From NCBI RefSeq assembly GCF_051014685.1, contig NC_135061.1, positions 186,001 through 250,000 on the forward strand: 64,000 bases of DNA, written 5' to 3'. Shown here one piece after another: positions 13,601 through 29,426 of the stretch. This DNA comes from Ptiloglossa arizonensis. Lineage: Eukaryota > Arthropoda > Insecta > Hymenoptera > Colletidae. The position numbers and the translations under genes are program-made. Under the pieces are notes generated by a model, which was given only the letters and a program-made list of their open reading frames with translations, was not told where the DNA came from and did not search any database. Position 1 is the first letter of the stretch, and the number at the start of each line of letters is the position of its first letter.

Positions 13601-14734
13601 TTATACGTTATACGTTATACGTTATACGTTATACGTTATACGTTATACGTTACACAGTATACGTTATACGTTATCCGTTATACGTTATACGTTATACTTT
13701 ATACGTTATACGTTATACGTTATACGTTATACGTATTACGTTATACGTTATACGTTATACGTTATACGTTATACGTTATACGTTATACGTTATACGTTAT
13801 ACGTTATACGTTATACGTTATACGTTATGCGTTATACGTTATACGTTATACGTTATACGTATTACGTTATAGGTTATACGTTATACGTTATAGGTTATAC
13901 GTTATACGTTATACGTTATACATTATACGTTGTACGTTATACGTTATACGTTATACGTTATACGTTATACGTTATACGATATACGTTATACGTTATACGT
14001 TACACGTTACACGTTATACGTTATACGTTATACGTTATACGTAATACGTTATACGTTATACGTTATACGTTATACGTTATACGTTATACGTTATACGTTA
14101 TACGTTATACGTTATACGTTATACGTTATACGTTATACGTTATACGTTATACGTTATACGGTATACGTTATACGTTATACGTTATACGTTATACGTTATA
14201 CGTTCTACGTTATACGTTATACGTTATACGTTATACGTTATACGTTATACGTTATACTTTATACGTTATACGTTATACGTTATACGTTATACGTTATACG
14301 TTATACGTTATACGTTCTACGTTCTACGTTATACGTTATACGTTATACGTTATACGTTATACGTTATACGTTATACGTTATACGTTATACGTTATACGTT
14401 ATACGTTATACGTTATACGTTATACGTTATACGTTATACGTTACACGTTATACGTTATACGTTATACGTTATACGTTATACGTTATACGTTATACGTTAT
14501 ACGTTATACGTTATACGTTAAAAGTTATACGTTATACGTTATACGTTATACGTTATACGTTATACGTTATACGTTATACGTTATACGTTATACGTTATAC
14601 GTTATACGTTATACGTTATACGTTACACGGTATACGTTATACGTTATACGTTATACGTTATACGTTATACGTTATACGTTATACGTTATACGTTAAAAGT
14701 TATACGTTATACGTTATACATTATACGTTATACG
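13601..14734. repeat. Box-free heptamer segment
   Basis: About 1.1 kb without boxes after the A2 box at 13566. It holds TTACACA with GTATACG and TTATCCG, a TTATGCG, TATTACG, two TTATAGG, TTGTACG, ATATACG, paired TTACACG, TAATACG, GTATACG, TTCTACG units and TTATACT. Several marks of the 1575-3352 type follow in the same order, so this is a shortened relative of that segment. Confidence 0.85.
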
Positions 14735-14769
14735 GCATAAGTTCTAGGAATATGCGTTATAGATTTATG
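14735..14769 (+). repeat. A box with a +1/-1 indel pair
   Basis: The third unit has an extra A (eight bases, 14749-14756) and the fifth unit has lost one base (six bases, 14764-14769). The box therefore keeps its 35-bp length and the heptamer register is restored within about 20 bp. It is unique among the copies. A sequencing or consensus error is possible. Confidence 0.85.
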
Positions 14770-17700
14770 TTATACGTTATACGTTATACGTTATACGTTA
14801 TACATTATACTTTATACGTTATACGCTATACGTTATACGTTATTCAGCATAAGTTCTAGGATATGCGTTATACATTGTATGTTATACGTTATACATTATA
14901 CGTTATACGTTGTACGTTATACGGTATACGATATACGATATACGTTACACGTTATCCGTTATACGTTATACGTTATACGTTATACGTATTACGTTATACG
15001 TTATACTTTATACGTTATACGTTATACGTTATACGTTATACGTTATACGTTGTACGTTATACGTTATACGTTATAAGTTATACGTTACACGTTATACGTT
15101 ATACGTTATACGTTATACGTTATACGTTATACGTTATACGTTATACGTTATACGTTAAAAGTTATACGTTATACGTTATACATTATACGTTATACGGCAT
15201 AAGTTCTAGGATATGCGTTATAGATTATATGTTATACGTTATACGTTATACGTTATACGTTATACGTTATACGTTATACGTTATACGTATTACGTTATAC
15301 CTTATACGTTATACGTTAAAAGTTATACGTTATACGTTATACGTTAAAAGTTATACGTTATACGTTATACGTTATACACTATATGTTATACGTTATACGT
15401 TATACACTATACGTTATACGGCATAAGTTCTAGGATATGCGTTATATATTATATGTTATACGTTGTACGTTATACGTTATACGTTATACGTTATACGTTA
15501 TACGTTATACGTTATACGTTATACGTTATACGTTATACGTTATACGTTATACGTTATACGTTATACGCTATACGTTATACGTTATTCAGCATAAGTTCTA
15601 GGATATGCGTTATACATTATATGTTATACGTTATACATTATACGTTATACGTTGTACGTTATACGGTATACGATATACGATATACGTTACACGTTATCCG
15701 TTATACGTTATACGTTATACGTTATACGTATTACGTTATACGTTATACGTTATACGTTATACGTTATACGTTATACGTTATACGTTATACGTTATACGTT
15801 ATACGTTATACGTTATACGTTACACGTTATACGTTATACGTTATACGTTATACGTTATACGTTATACGTTATACGTTATACGTTAAAAGTTATACGTTAT
15901 ACGTTATACATTATACGTTATACGGCATAAGTTCTAGGATATGCGTTATAGATTATATGTTATACGTTATACGTTATACGTTATACGTTATACGTTATAC
16001 GTTATACGTTACACGTTATACGTTATACGTTATACGTTATACGTTATACGTTATACGTTATACGTTATACGTTATACGTTAAAAGTTATACGTTATACGT
16101 TATACATTATACTTTATACGGCATAAGTTCTAGGATATGCGTTATAGATTATATGTTATACGTTATACGTTATACGTTATACGTTATACGTTATACGTTA
16201 CACAGTATACGTTATACGTTATCCGTTATACGTTATACGTTATACTTTATACGTTATACGTTATACGTTATACGTTATACGTATTACGTTATACGTTATA
16301 CGTTATACGTTATACGTTATACGTTATACGTTATACGTTATACGTTATACGTTATACGTTATACGTTATACGTTATACGTTATACGTTATACGTTATACG
16401 TTATACGTTATACATTATACGTTATACGGCATAAGTTCTAGGATATGCGTTATAGATTATATGTTATGCGTTATACGTTATACGTTATACGTTATACGTT
16501 ATACGTTATACGTTACACGTTATACGTTATACGTTATACGTTATACGTTATACGTTATACGTTATACGTTATACGTTATACGTTAAAAGTTATACGTTAT
16601 ACGTTATACATTATACTTTATACGGCATAAGTTCTAGGATATGCGTTATAGATTATATGTTATACGTTATACGTTATACGTTATACGTTATACGTTATAC
16701 GTTACACAGTATACGTTATACGTTATCCGTTATACGTTATACGTTATACGTTATACTTTATACGTTATACGTTATACGTTATACGTTATACGTATTACGT
16801 TAAACGTTATACGTTATACGTTATACGTTATACGTTATACGTTATACGTTATACGTTATACGTTATACGTTATACGTTATACGTTATACGTTATACGTTA
16901 TACGTTATACGTTATACGCTATACGTCATACGTTATTCAGCATAAGTTCTAGGATATGCGTTATACATTGTATGTTATACGTTATACATTATACGTTATA
17001 CGTTGTACGTTATACGGTATACGATATACGATATACGTTACACGTTATCCGTTATACGTTATACGTTATACGTTATACGTATTACGTTATACGTTATACG
17101 TTATACGTTATACGTTATACGTTATACGTTATATGTTATACGTTATACGTTATACGTTATACGTTATACGTTATACGTTATACGTTATACGTTATACGTT
17201 ATACGTTATACGTTATACGTTGCACGCTATACGTTATACGTTATACGTTATACGTTATACGTTATACGTTATACGTTATACGTTAAAAGTTATACGTTAT
17301 ACGTTATACATTATACGTTATACGGCATAAGTTCTAGGATATGCGTTATAGATTATATGTTATACGTTATACGTTATACGTTATACGTTATACGTTATAC
17401 GTTATACGTTATACGTATTACGTTATACGTTATACGTTATACGTTAAAAGTTATACGTTATACGTTATACGTTAAAAGTAATACGTTATACGTTATACGT
17501 TATACACTATATGTTATACGTTATACGTTATACACTATACGTTATACGGCATAAGTTCTAGGATATGCGTTATATATTATATGTTATACGTTGTACGTTA
17601 TACGTTATACGTTATACGTTATACGTTATACGTTATACGTTATACGTTATAAGTTATACGTTATACGTTATACGTTATACGCTATACGTTATACGTTATT

Positions 17701-20700
17701 CAGCATAAGTTCTAGGATATGCGTTATACATTATATGTTATACGTTATACATTATACGTTATACGTTGTACGTTATACGGTATACGATATACGATATACG
17801 ATACACGTTATCCGTTATACGTTATACGTTATACGTTATACGTATTACGTTATACGTTATACGTTATACGTTATACGTTATACGTTATACGTTATACGTT
17901 ATACGTTATACGTTATACGTTATACGTTATACGTTACACGTTATACGTTATACGTTATACGTTATACGTTATACGTTATACGTTATACGTTATACGTTAA
18001 AAGTTATACGTTATACGTTATACATTATACGTTATACGGCATAAGTTCTAGGATATGCGTTATAGATTATATGGTATACGTTATACGTTATACGTTATAC
18101 GTTATACGTTATACGTTATACGTTATACGTTATACGTTATACGTTACACAGTATACGTTATACGTTATCCGTTATACGTTATACGTTATACGTTATACTT
18201 TATACGTTATACGTTATACGTTATACGTTATACGTATTACGTTAAACGTTATACGTTATACGTTATACGTTATACGTTATACGTTATACGTTATACGTTA
18301 TACGTTATACGTTATACGTTATACGTTATACGTTATACGTTATACGTTATACGTTATACGCTATACGTCATACGTTATTCAGCATAAGTTCTAGGATATG
18401 CGTTATACATTGTATGTTATACGTTATACATTATACGTTATACGTTGTACGTTATACGGTATACGATATACGATATACGTTACACGTTATCCGTTATACG
18501 TTATACGTTATACGTTATACGTATTACGTTATACGTTATACGTTATACGTTATACGTTATACGTTATACGTTATATGTTATACGTTATACGTTATACGTT
18601 ATACGTTATACGTTATACGTTATACGTTATACGTTATACGTTATACGTTATACGTTATACGTTGCACGCTATACGTTATACGTTATACGTTATACGTTAT
18701 ACGTTATACGTTATACGTTATACGTTAAAAGTTATACGTTATACGTTATACATTATACGTTATACGGCATAAGTTCTAGGATATGCGTTATAGATTATAT
18801 GTTATACGTTATACGTTATACGTTATACGTTATACGTTATACGTTATACGTTATACGTTATACGTTATACGTATTACGTTATACGTTATACGTTATACGT
18901 TAAAAGTTATACGTTATACGTTATACGTTAAAAGTAATACGTTATACGTTATACGTTATACACTATATGTTATACGTTATACGTTATACACTATACGTTA
19001 TACGGCATAAGTTCTAGGATATGCGTTATATATTATATGTTATACGTTGTACGTTATACGTTATACGTTATACGTTATACGTTATACGTTATACGTTATA
19101 CGTTATAAGTTATACGTTATACGTTATACGTTATACGCTATACGTTATACGTTATTCAGCATAAGTTCTAGGATATGCGTTATACATTATATGTTATACG
19201 TTATACATTATACGTTATACGTTGTACGTTATACGGTATACGATATACGATATACGATACACGTTATCCGTTATACGTTATACGTTTTACGTTATACGTA
19301 TTACGTTATACGTTATACGTTATACGTTATACGTTATACGTTATACGTTATACGTTATACGTTATACGTTATACGTTATACGTTATACGTTACACGTTAT
19401 ACGTTATACGTTATACGTTATACGTTATACGTTATACGTTATACGTTATACGTTAAAAGTTATACGTTATACGTTATACATTATACGTTATACGGCATAA
19501 GTTCTAGGATATGCGTTATAGATTATATGGTATACGTTATACGTTATACGTTATACGTTATACGTTATACGTTACACGTTATACGTTATACGTTATACGT
19601 TATACGTTATACGTTATACGTTATACGTTATACGTTATACGTTAAAAGTTATACGTTATACGTTATACATTATACTTTATACGGCATAAGTTCTAGGATA
19701 TGCGTTATAGATTATATGTTATACGTTATACGTTATACGTTATACGTTATACGTTATACGTTACACAGTATACGTTATACGTTATCCGTTATACGTTATA
19801 CGTTATACTTTATACGTTATACGTTATACGTTATACGTTATACGTTATACGTATTACGTTTTACGTTATACGTTATACGTTATACGTTATACGTTATACG
19901 TTATACGTTATACGTTATACGTTATACGTTAAAAGTTATACGTTATACGTTATACGTTATACACTATATGTTATACGTTATACGTTATACACTATACGTT
20001 ATACGGCATAAGTTCTAGGATATGCGTTATATATTATATGTTATACGTTGTACGTTATACGTTTTACGTTATACGTTATACGTTATACGTTATACGTTAT
20101 ACGTTATACGTTATACGTTATACGCTATACGTTATACGTTATTCAGCATAAGTTCTAGGATATGCGTTATACATTATATGTTATACGTTATACATTATAC
20201 GTTATACGTTGTACGTTATACGGTATACGATATACGATATACGTTACACGTTATTCGTTATACGTTATACGTTATACGTTATACGTTTTACGTTATACGT
20301 TATACGTTATACGTTACACGTTATACGTTATACGATATACGTTACACGTTATACGTTATACGTTATACGTTATACGTTATACGTTATACGTTATACGTTA
20401 TACGTTAAAAGTTATACGTTATACGTTATACATTATACGTTATACGGCATAAGTTCTAGGATATGCGTTACAGATTATATGTTATACGTTATACGTTATA
20501 CGTTATACGTTATACGTTATACGTTATACGTTATACGTTATACGTATTACGTTATACGTTATACGTTATACGTTAAAAGTTATACGTTATACGTTATACG
20601 TTAAAAGTTATACGTTATACGTTATACGTTATACACTATATGTTATACGTTATACGTTATACACTATACGTTATACGGCATAGGTTCTAGGATATGCGTT

Positions 20701-21741
20701 ATATATTATATGTTATACGTTGTACGTTATACGTTATACGTTATACGTTATACGTTATACGTTATACGTTATACGTTATACGTTATACGTTATACGTTAT
20801 ACGTTATACGTTATACGTTATACGTTATACGTTATACGCTATACGTTATACGTTATTCAGCATAAGTTCTAGGATATGCGTTATACATTATATGTTATAC
20901 GTTATACGTTATACATTATACGTTATACGTTGTACGTTATACGGTATACGATATACCATATACGTTACACGTTATCCGTTATACGTTATACGTTATACGT
21001 TATACGTTTTACGTTATACGTTATACGTTATACGTTATACGTTATACGTTATACGTTACACGTTATACGTTATACGTTATACGTTATACGTTATACGTTA
21101 TACGTTATACGTTATACGTTATACGTTAAAAGTTATACGTTATACGTTATACATTATACGTTATACGGCATAAGTTCTAGGATATGCGTTATAGATTATA
21201 TGTTATACGTTATACGTTATACGTTATACGTTATACGTTATACGTTACACGTTATACGTTATACGTTATACGTTATACGTTATACGTTATACGTTATACG
21301 TTATACGATATACGTTAAAAGTTATACGTTATACGTTATACGTTATACGTTATACGTTATACGATATACGTTAAAAGTTATACGTTATACGTTATACGTT
21401 ATACGTTATTCAGCATAAGTTCTAGGATATGCGTTATACATTGTATGTTATACGTTATACATTATACGTTATACGTTGTACGTTATACGGTATACGATAT
21501 ACGATATACGTTACACGTTATCCGTTATACGTTATACGTTATACGTTATACGTATTACGTTATACGTTATACGTTATACGTTATACGTTATACGTTATAC
21601 GTTATAGGTTATACGTTATACGTTATACGTTATACGTTATACGTTATACGTTACACGTTATACGTTATACGTTATACGTTATACGTTATACGTTATACGT
21701 TATACTTTATACGTTATACGCTATACGTTATACGTTATTCA
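14735..21741. repeat. Box-dense higher-order region, first copy of a ~6.9-kb macro-repeat
   Basis: Boxes: A14735, C14847, A15197, B15421, C15589, A15925, A16121, A16429, A16625, C16940, A17325, B17549, C17703, A18039, C18382, A18767, B19005, C19159, A19495, A19684, B20006, C20146, A20447, B20678, C20860, A21168, C21413. Inside it a unit of 1,442-1,456 bp is tandemly duplicated (C16940 and C18382, A17325 and A18767, B17549 and B19005). The rare TTGCACG plus CTATACG pair confirms this, at 17220 and 18662. The B box at 20678 has GCATAGG as unit 1. Confidence 0.88.
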
Positions 21742-24700
21742 GCATAAGTTCTAGGATATGCGTTATACATTGTATGTTATACGTTATACATTATACGTTA
21801 TACGTTGTACGTTATACGGTATACGATATACGATATACGTTACACGTTATCCGTTATACGTTATACGTTATACGTTATACGTATTACGTTATACGTTATA
21901 CTTTATACGTTATACGTTATACGTTATACGTTATACGTTATACGTTGTACGTTATACGTTATACGTTATAAGTTATACGTTACACGTTATACGTTATACG
22001 TTATACGTTATACGTTATACGTTATACGTTATACGTTATACGTTATACGTTAAAAGTTATACGTTATACGTTATACATTATACGTTATACGGCATAAGTT
22101 CTAGGATATGCGTTATAGATTATATGTTATACGTTATACGTTATACGTTATACGTTATACGTTATACGTTATACGTTATACGTATTACGTTATACGTTAT
22201 ACGTTATACGTTAAAAGTTATACGTTATACGTTATACGTTAAAAGTTATACGTTATACGTTATACGTTATACACTATATGTTATACGTTATACGTTATAC
22301 ACTATACGTTATACGGCATAAGTTCTAGGATATGCGTTATATATTATATGTTATACGTTGTACGTTATACGTTATACGTTATACGTTATACGTTATACGT
22401 TATACGTTATACGTTATACGTTATACGTTATACGTTATACGTTATACGTTATACGCTATACGTTATACGTTATTCAGCATAAGTTCTAGGATATGCGTTA
22501 TACATTATATGTTATACGTTATACATTATACGTTATACGTTGTACGTTATACGGTATACGATATACGATATACGTTACACGTTATCCGTTATACGTTATA
22601 CGTTATACGTTATACGTATTACGTTATACGTTATACGTTATACGTTATACGTTATACGTTATACGTTATACGTTATACGTTATACGTTATACGTTATACG
22701 TTATACGTTACACGTTATACGTTATACGTTATACGTTATACGTTATACGTTATACGTTATACGTTATACGTTAAAAGTTATACGTTATACGTTATACATT
22801 ATACGTTATACGGCATAAGTTCTAGGATATGCGTTATAGATTATATGTTATACGTTATACGTTATACGTTATACGTTATACGTTATACGTTACACGTTAT
22901 ACGTTATACGTTATACGTTATACGTTATACGTTATACGTTATACGTTATACGTTATACGTTAAAAGTTATACGTTATACGTTATACATTATACTTTATAC
23001 GGCATAAGTTCTAGGATATGCGTTATAGATTATATGTTATACGTTATACGTTATACGTTATACGTTATACGTTATACGTTACACAGTATACGTTATACGT
23101 TATCCGTTATACGTTATACGTTATACTTTATACGTTATACGTTATACGTTATACGTTATACGTATTACGTTATACGTTATACGTTATACGTTATACGTTA
23201 TACGTTATACGTTATACGTTATACGTTATACGTTATACGTTATACGTTATACGTTATACGTTATACGTTATACGTTATACGTTATACGTTATACATTATA
23301 CGTTATACGGCATAAGTTCTAGGATATGCGTTATAGATTATATGTTATGCGTTATACGTTATACGTTATACGTTATACGTTATACGTTATACGTTACACG
23401 TTATACGTTATACGTTATACGTTATACGTTATACGTTATACGTTATACGTTATACGTTATACGTTAAAAGTTATACGTTATACGTTATACATTATACTTT
23501 ATACGGCATAAGTTCTAGGATATGCGTTATAGATTATATGTTATACGTTATACGTTATACGTTATACGTTATACGTTATACGTTACACAGTATACGTTAT
23601 ACGTTATCCGTTATACGTTAGACGTTATACGTTATACTTTATACGTTATACGTTATACGTTATACGTTATACGTATTACGTTATACGTTATACGTTATAC
23701 GTTATACGCTATACGTCATACGTTATTCAGCATAAGTTCTAGGATATGCGTTATACATTGTATGTTATACGTTATACATTATACGTTATACGTTGTACGT
23801 TATACGGTATACGATATACGATATACGTTACACGTTATCCGTTATACGTTATACGTTATACGTTATACGTATTACGTTATACGTTATACGTTATACGTTA
23901 TACGTTATACGTTATACGTTATATGTTATACGTTATACGTTATACGTTATACGTTATACGTTATACGTTATACGTTATACGTTATACGTTATACGTTATA
24001 CGTTATACGTTGCACGCTATACGTTATACGTTATACGTTATACGTTATACGTTATACGTTATACGTTATACGTTAAAAGTTATACGTTATACGTTATACA
24101 TTATACGTTATACGGCATAAGTTCTAGGATATGCGTTATAGATTATATGTTATACGTTATACGTTATACGTTATACGTTATACGTTATACGTTATACGTT
24201 ATACGTTATACGTATTACGTTATACGTTATACGTTATACGTTAAAAGTTATACGTTATACGTTATACGTTAAAAGTAATACGTTATACGTTATACGTTAT
24301 ACACTATATGTTATACGTTATACGTTATACACTATACGTTATACGGCATAAGTTCTAGGATATGCGTTATATATTATATGTTATACGTTGTACGTTATAC
24401 GTTATACGTTATACGTTATACGTTATACGTTATACGTTATACGTTATAAGTTATACGTTATACGTTATACGTTATACGCTATACGTTATACGTTATTCAG
24501 CATAAGTTCTAGGATATGCGTTATACATTATATGTTATACGTTATACATTATACGTTATACGTTGTACGTTATACGGTATACGATATACGATATACGATA
24601 CACGTTATCCGTTATACGTTATACGTTATACGTTATACGTATTACGTTATACGTTATACGTTATACGTTATACGTTATACGTTATACGTTATACGTTATA

Positions 24701-27152
24701 CGTTATACGTTATACGTTATACGTTATACGTTACACGTTATACGTTATACGTTATACGTTATACGTTATACGTTATACGTTATACGTTATACGTTAAAAG
24801 TTATACGTTATACGTTATACATTATACGTTATACGGCATAAGTTCTAGGATATGCGTTATAGATTATATGGTATACGTTATACGTTATACGTTATACGTT
24901 ATACGTTATACGTTACACGTTATACGTTATACGTTATACGTTATACGTTATACGTTATACGTTATACGTTATACGTTATACGTTAAAAGTTATACGTTAT
25001 ACGTTATACATTATACTTTATACGGCATAAGTTCTAGGATATGCGTTATAGATTATATGTTATACGTTATACGTTATACGTTATACGTTATACGTTATAC
25101 GTTACACAGTATACGTTATACGTTATCCGTTATACGTTATACGTTATACTTTATACGTTATACGTTATACGTTATACGTTATACGTTATACGTATTACGT
25201 TTTACGTTATACGTTATACGTTATACGTTATACGTTATACGTTATACGTTATACGTTATACGTTATACGTTATACGTTAAAAGTTATACGTTATACGTTA
25301 TACGTTATACACTATATGTTATACGTTATACGTTATACACTATACGTTATACGGCATAAGTTCTAGGATATGCGTTATATATTATATGTTATACGTTGTA
25401 CGTTATACGTTTTACGTTATACGTTATACGTTATACGTTATACGTTATACGTTATACGTTATACGTTATACGTTATACGTTATACGCTATACGTTATACG
25501 TTATTCAGCATAAGTTCTAGGATATGCGTTATACATTATATGTTATACGTTATACATTATACGTTATACGTTGTACGTTATACGGTATACGATATACGAT
25601 ATACGTTACACGTTATCCGTTATACGTTATACGTTATACGTTATACGTTTTACGTTATACGTTATACGTTATACGTTACACGTTATACGTTATACGATAT
25701 ACGTTACACGTTATACGTTATACGTTATACGTTATACGTTATACGTTATACGTTATACGTTATACGTTAAAAGTTATACGTTATACGTTATACATTATAC
25801 GTTATACGGCATAAGTTCTAGGATATGCGTTACAGATTATATGTTATACGTTATACGTTATACGTTATACGTTATACGTTATACGTTATACGTTATACGT
25901 TATACGTATTACGTTATACGTTATACGTTATACGTTAAAAGTTATACGTTATACGTTATACGTTAAAAGTTATACGTTATACGTTATACGTTATACACTA
26001 TATGTTATACGTTATACGTTATACACTATACGTTATACGGCATAGGTTCTAGGATATGCGTTATATATTATATGTTATACGTTGTACGTTATACGTTATA
26101 CGTTATACGTTATACGTTATACGTTATACGTTATACGTTATACGTTATACGTTATACGTTATACGTTATACGTTATACGTTATACGTTATACGTTATACG
26201 CTATACGTTATACGTTATTCAGCATAAGTTCTAGGATATGCGTTATACATTATATGTTATACGTTATACATTATACGTTATACGTTGTACGTTATACGGT
26301 ATACGATATACGATATACGTTACACGTTATCCGTTATACGTTATACGTTATACGTTATACGTTTTACGTTATACGTTATACGTTATACGTTATACGTTAT
26401 ACGTTATACGTTACACGTTATACGTTATACGTTATACGTTATACGTTATACGTTATACGTTATACGTTATACGTTATACGTTAAAAGTTATACGTTATAC
26501 GTTATACATTATACGTTATACGGCATAAGTTCTAGGATATGCGTTATAGATTATATGTTATACGTTATACGTTATACGTTATACGTTATACGTTATACGT
26601 TACACGTTATACGTTATACGTTATACGTTATACGTTATACGTTATACGTTATACGTTATACGATATACGTTAAAAGTTATACGTTATACGTTATACGTTA
26701 TACGTTATTCAGCATAAGTTCTAGGATATGCGTTATACATTGTATGTTATACGTTATACATTATACGTTATACGTTGTACGTTATACGGTATACGATATA
26801 CGATATACGTTACACGTTATCCGTTATACGTTATACGTTATACGTTATACGTATTACGTTATACGTTATACGTTATACGTTATACGTTATACATTATACG
26901 TTATAGGTTATACGTTATACGTTATACGTTATACGTTATACGTTATACGTTACACGTTATACGTTATACGTTATACGTTATACGTTATACGTTATACGTT
27001 ATACGTTATACGTTATACGTTATACGTTATACGTTATACGTTACACGTTATACGTTATACGTTATACGTTATACGTTATACGTTATACGCTATACGTTAT
27101 ACGTTATACGTTAAAAGTTATACGTTATACGTTATACATTATACGTTATACG
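21742..27152. repeat. Box-dense higher-order region, second copy of the macro-repeat
   Basis: Boxes: C21742, A22092, B22316, C22477, A22813, A23002, A23310, A23506, C23730, A24115, B24346, C24500, A24836, A25025, B25354, C25508, A25809, B26040, C26222, A26523, C26712. The order and spacing follow 14847-21413 with offset 6,895 bp at the left, falling by whole heptamers to 6,790, then about 5,350 because this copy has one 1.44-kb unit rather than two. Shared rare marks: TTGCACG at 24010, GCATAGG in the B box at 26040, and TTACAGA in the A boxes at 20447 and 25809. Confidence 0.88.
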
Positions 27153-29426
27153 GCATAAGTTCTAGGATATGCGTTATACGTTATACGTTATACGTTATAC
27201 GTTATACGTTAAAAGTTATACGTTATACGTTATACGTTATACATTATACGTTATACGGCATAAGTTCTAGGATATGCGTTATAGATTATATGTTATGCGT
27301 TATACGTTATACGTTATACGTTATACGTTATACGTTACACGTTATACGTTATACGTTATACGTTATACGTTATACGTTATACGTTATACGTTATACGTTA
27401 TACGTTATACGTATTACGTTATACGTTATACGTTATACGTTAAATGTTATACGTTATACGTTATACGTTAAAAGTTATACGTTATACGTTATACGTTATA
27501 CACTATATGTTATACGTTATACGTTATACACTATACGTTATACGGAATAAGTTCTAGGATATGCGTCATATATTATATGTTATACGTTGTACGTTATACG
27601 TTATACGTTATACGTTATACGTTATACGTTATACGTTATACGTTATACGTTATACGTTATACGTTATACGTTATACGCTATACGTTATACGTTATTCAGC
27701 ATAAGTTCTAGGATATGCGTTATACATTGTATGTTATACGTTATACATTATACGTTATACGTTGTACGTTATACGGTATACGATATACGATATACGTTAC
27801 ACGTTATCCGTTATACGTTATACGTTATACGTTATACGCATTACGTTATACGTTATACGTTATACGTTATACGTTATACGTTATACGTTATACGTTATAC
27901 GTTATACGTTATACGTTATACGTTATACGTTATACGTTACACGTTATACGTTATACGTTATACGTTATACGTTATACGTTATACGTTATACGTTATACGT
28001 TATACGTTAAAAGTTATACGTTATACGTCGTACATTATACGTTATACGGCATAAGTTCTAGGATATGCGTTATAGATTATATGTTATACGTTATACGTTA
28101 TACGTTATACGTTATACGTTATACGTTATACGTTATACGTTATACGTTATACGTATTACGTTATACGTTATACGTTATACGTTAAAAGTTATACGTTATA
28201 CGTTATACGTTAAAAGTTATACGTTATACGTTATACGTTATACACTATATGTTATACGTTATACGTTATACACTATACGTTATACGGCATAGGTTCTAGG
28301 ATATGCGTTATATATTATATGTTATACGTTGTACGTTATACGTTATACGTTATACGTTATACGTTATACGTTATACGTTATACGTTATACGTTATACGTT
28401 ATACGTTATACGTTATACGTTATACGTTATACGCTATACGTTATACGTTATTCAGCATAAGTTCTAGGATATGCGTTATACATTATATGTTATACGTTAA
28501 ACATTATACGTTATACGTTGTACGTTATACGGTATACGATATACGATATACGTTACACGTTATCCGTTATACGTTATACGTTATACGTTATACGTATTAC
28601 GTTATACGTTATACGTTATACGTTATACGTTATACGTTATACGTTATACGTTATACGTTATACGTTATACGTTATACGTTATACGTTACACGTTATACGT
28701 TATACGTTATACGTTATACGTTATACGTTATACGTTATACGTTATACGTTAAAAGTTATACGTTATACGTTATACATTATACGTTATACGGCATAAGTTC
28801 TAGGATATGCGTTATAGATTATATGTTATACGTTATACGTTATACGTTATACGTTATACGTTATACGTTACACGTTATACGTTATACGTTATACGTAATA
28901 CGTTATACGTTATACGTTATACGATATACGTTAAAAGTTATACGTTATACGTTATACATTATACTTTATACGGCATAAGTTCTAGGATATGCGTTATAGA
29001 TTATATGTTATACGTTATACGTTATACGTTATACGTTATACGTTATACGTTATACGTTATACGTTACACAGTATACGTTATGCGTTACCGTTATACGTTA
29101 TACGTTATACTTTATACGTTATACGTTATACGTTATACGTTATACGTATTACGTTATACGTTATACGTTATACGTTATACGTTATACGTTATACGTTATA
29201 CGTTATACGTTATACGTTATACGTTATACGTTATACGTTATACGTTATACGTTATACGTTATACGTTATACGTTATACGTTATACGTATTACGTTATACG
29301 TTATACGTTATACGTTAAATGTTATACGTTATACGTTATACGTTAAAAGTTATACGTTATACGTTATACGTTATACGTTATACACTATATGTTATACGTT
29401 ATACGTTATACACTATACGTTATACG
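27153..29426. repeat. Irregular box-dense region
   Basis: Boxes: A-like 27153, A27258, B27545, C27699, A28049, B28287, C28455, A28791, A28973. The box at 27153 keeps units 1-3 but units 4 and 5 are plain TTATACG. The B box at 27545 has GAATAAG as unit 1 and a TCATATA fourth unit. The B box at 28287 shares GCATAGG with 20678 and 26040. A 1-bp deletion at 29085-29090 turns TTATCCG into TTACCG, the first net change of register in the window. Confidence 0.85.
29085..29090 (+). other. 1-bp deletion in a heptamer (register -1)
   Basis: The unit after TTATGCG reads TTACCG, where the homologous signature has TTATCCG. Upstream, every sampled heptamer start is 0 mod 7; from 29091 on, starts are shifted by -1. 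Confidence 0.85.
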
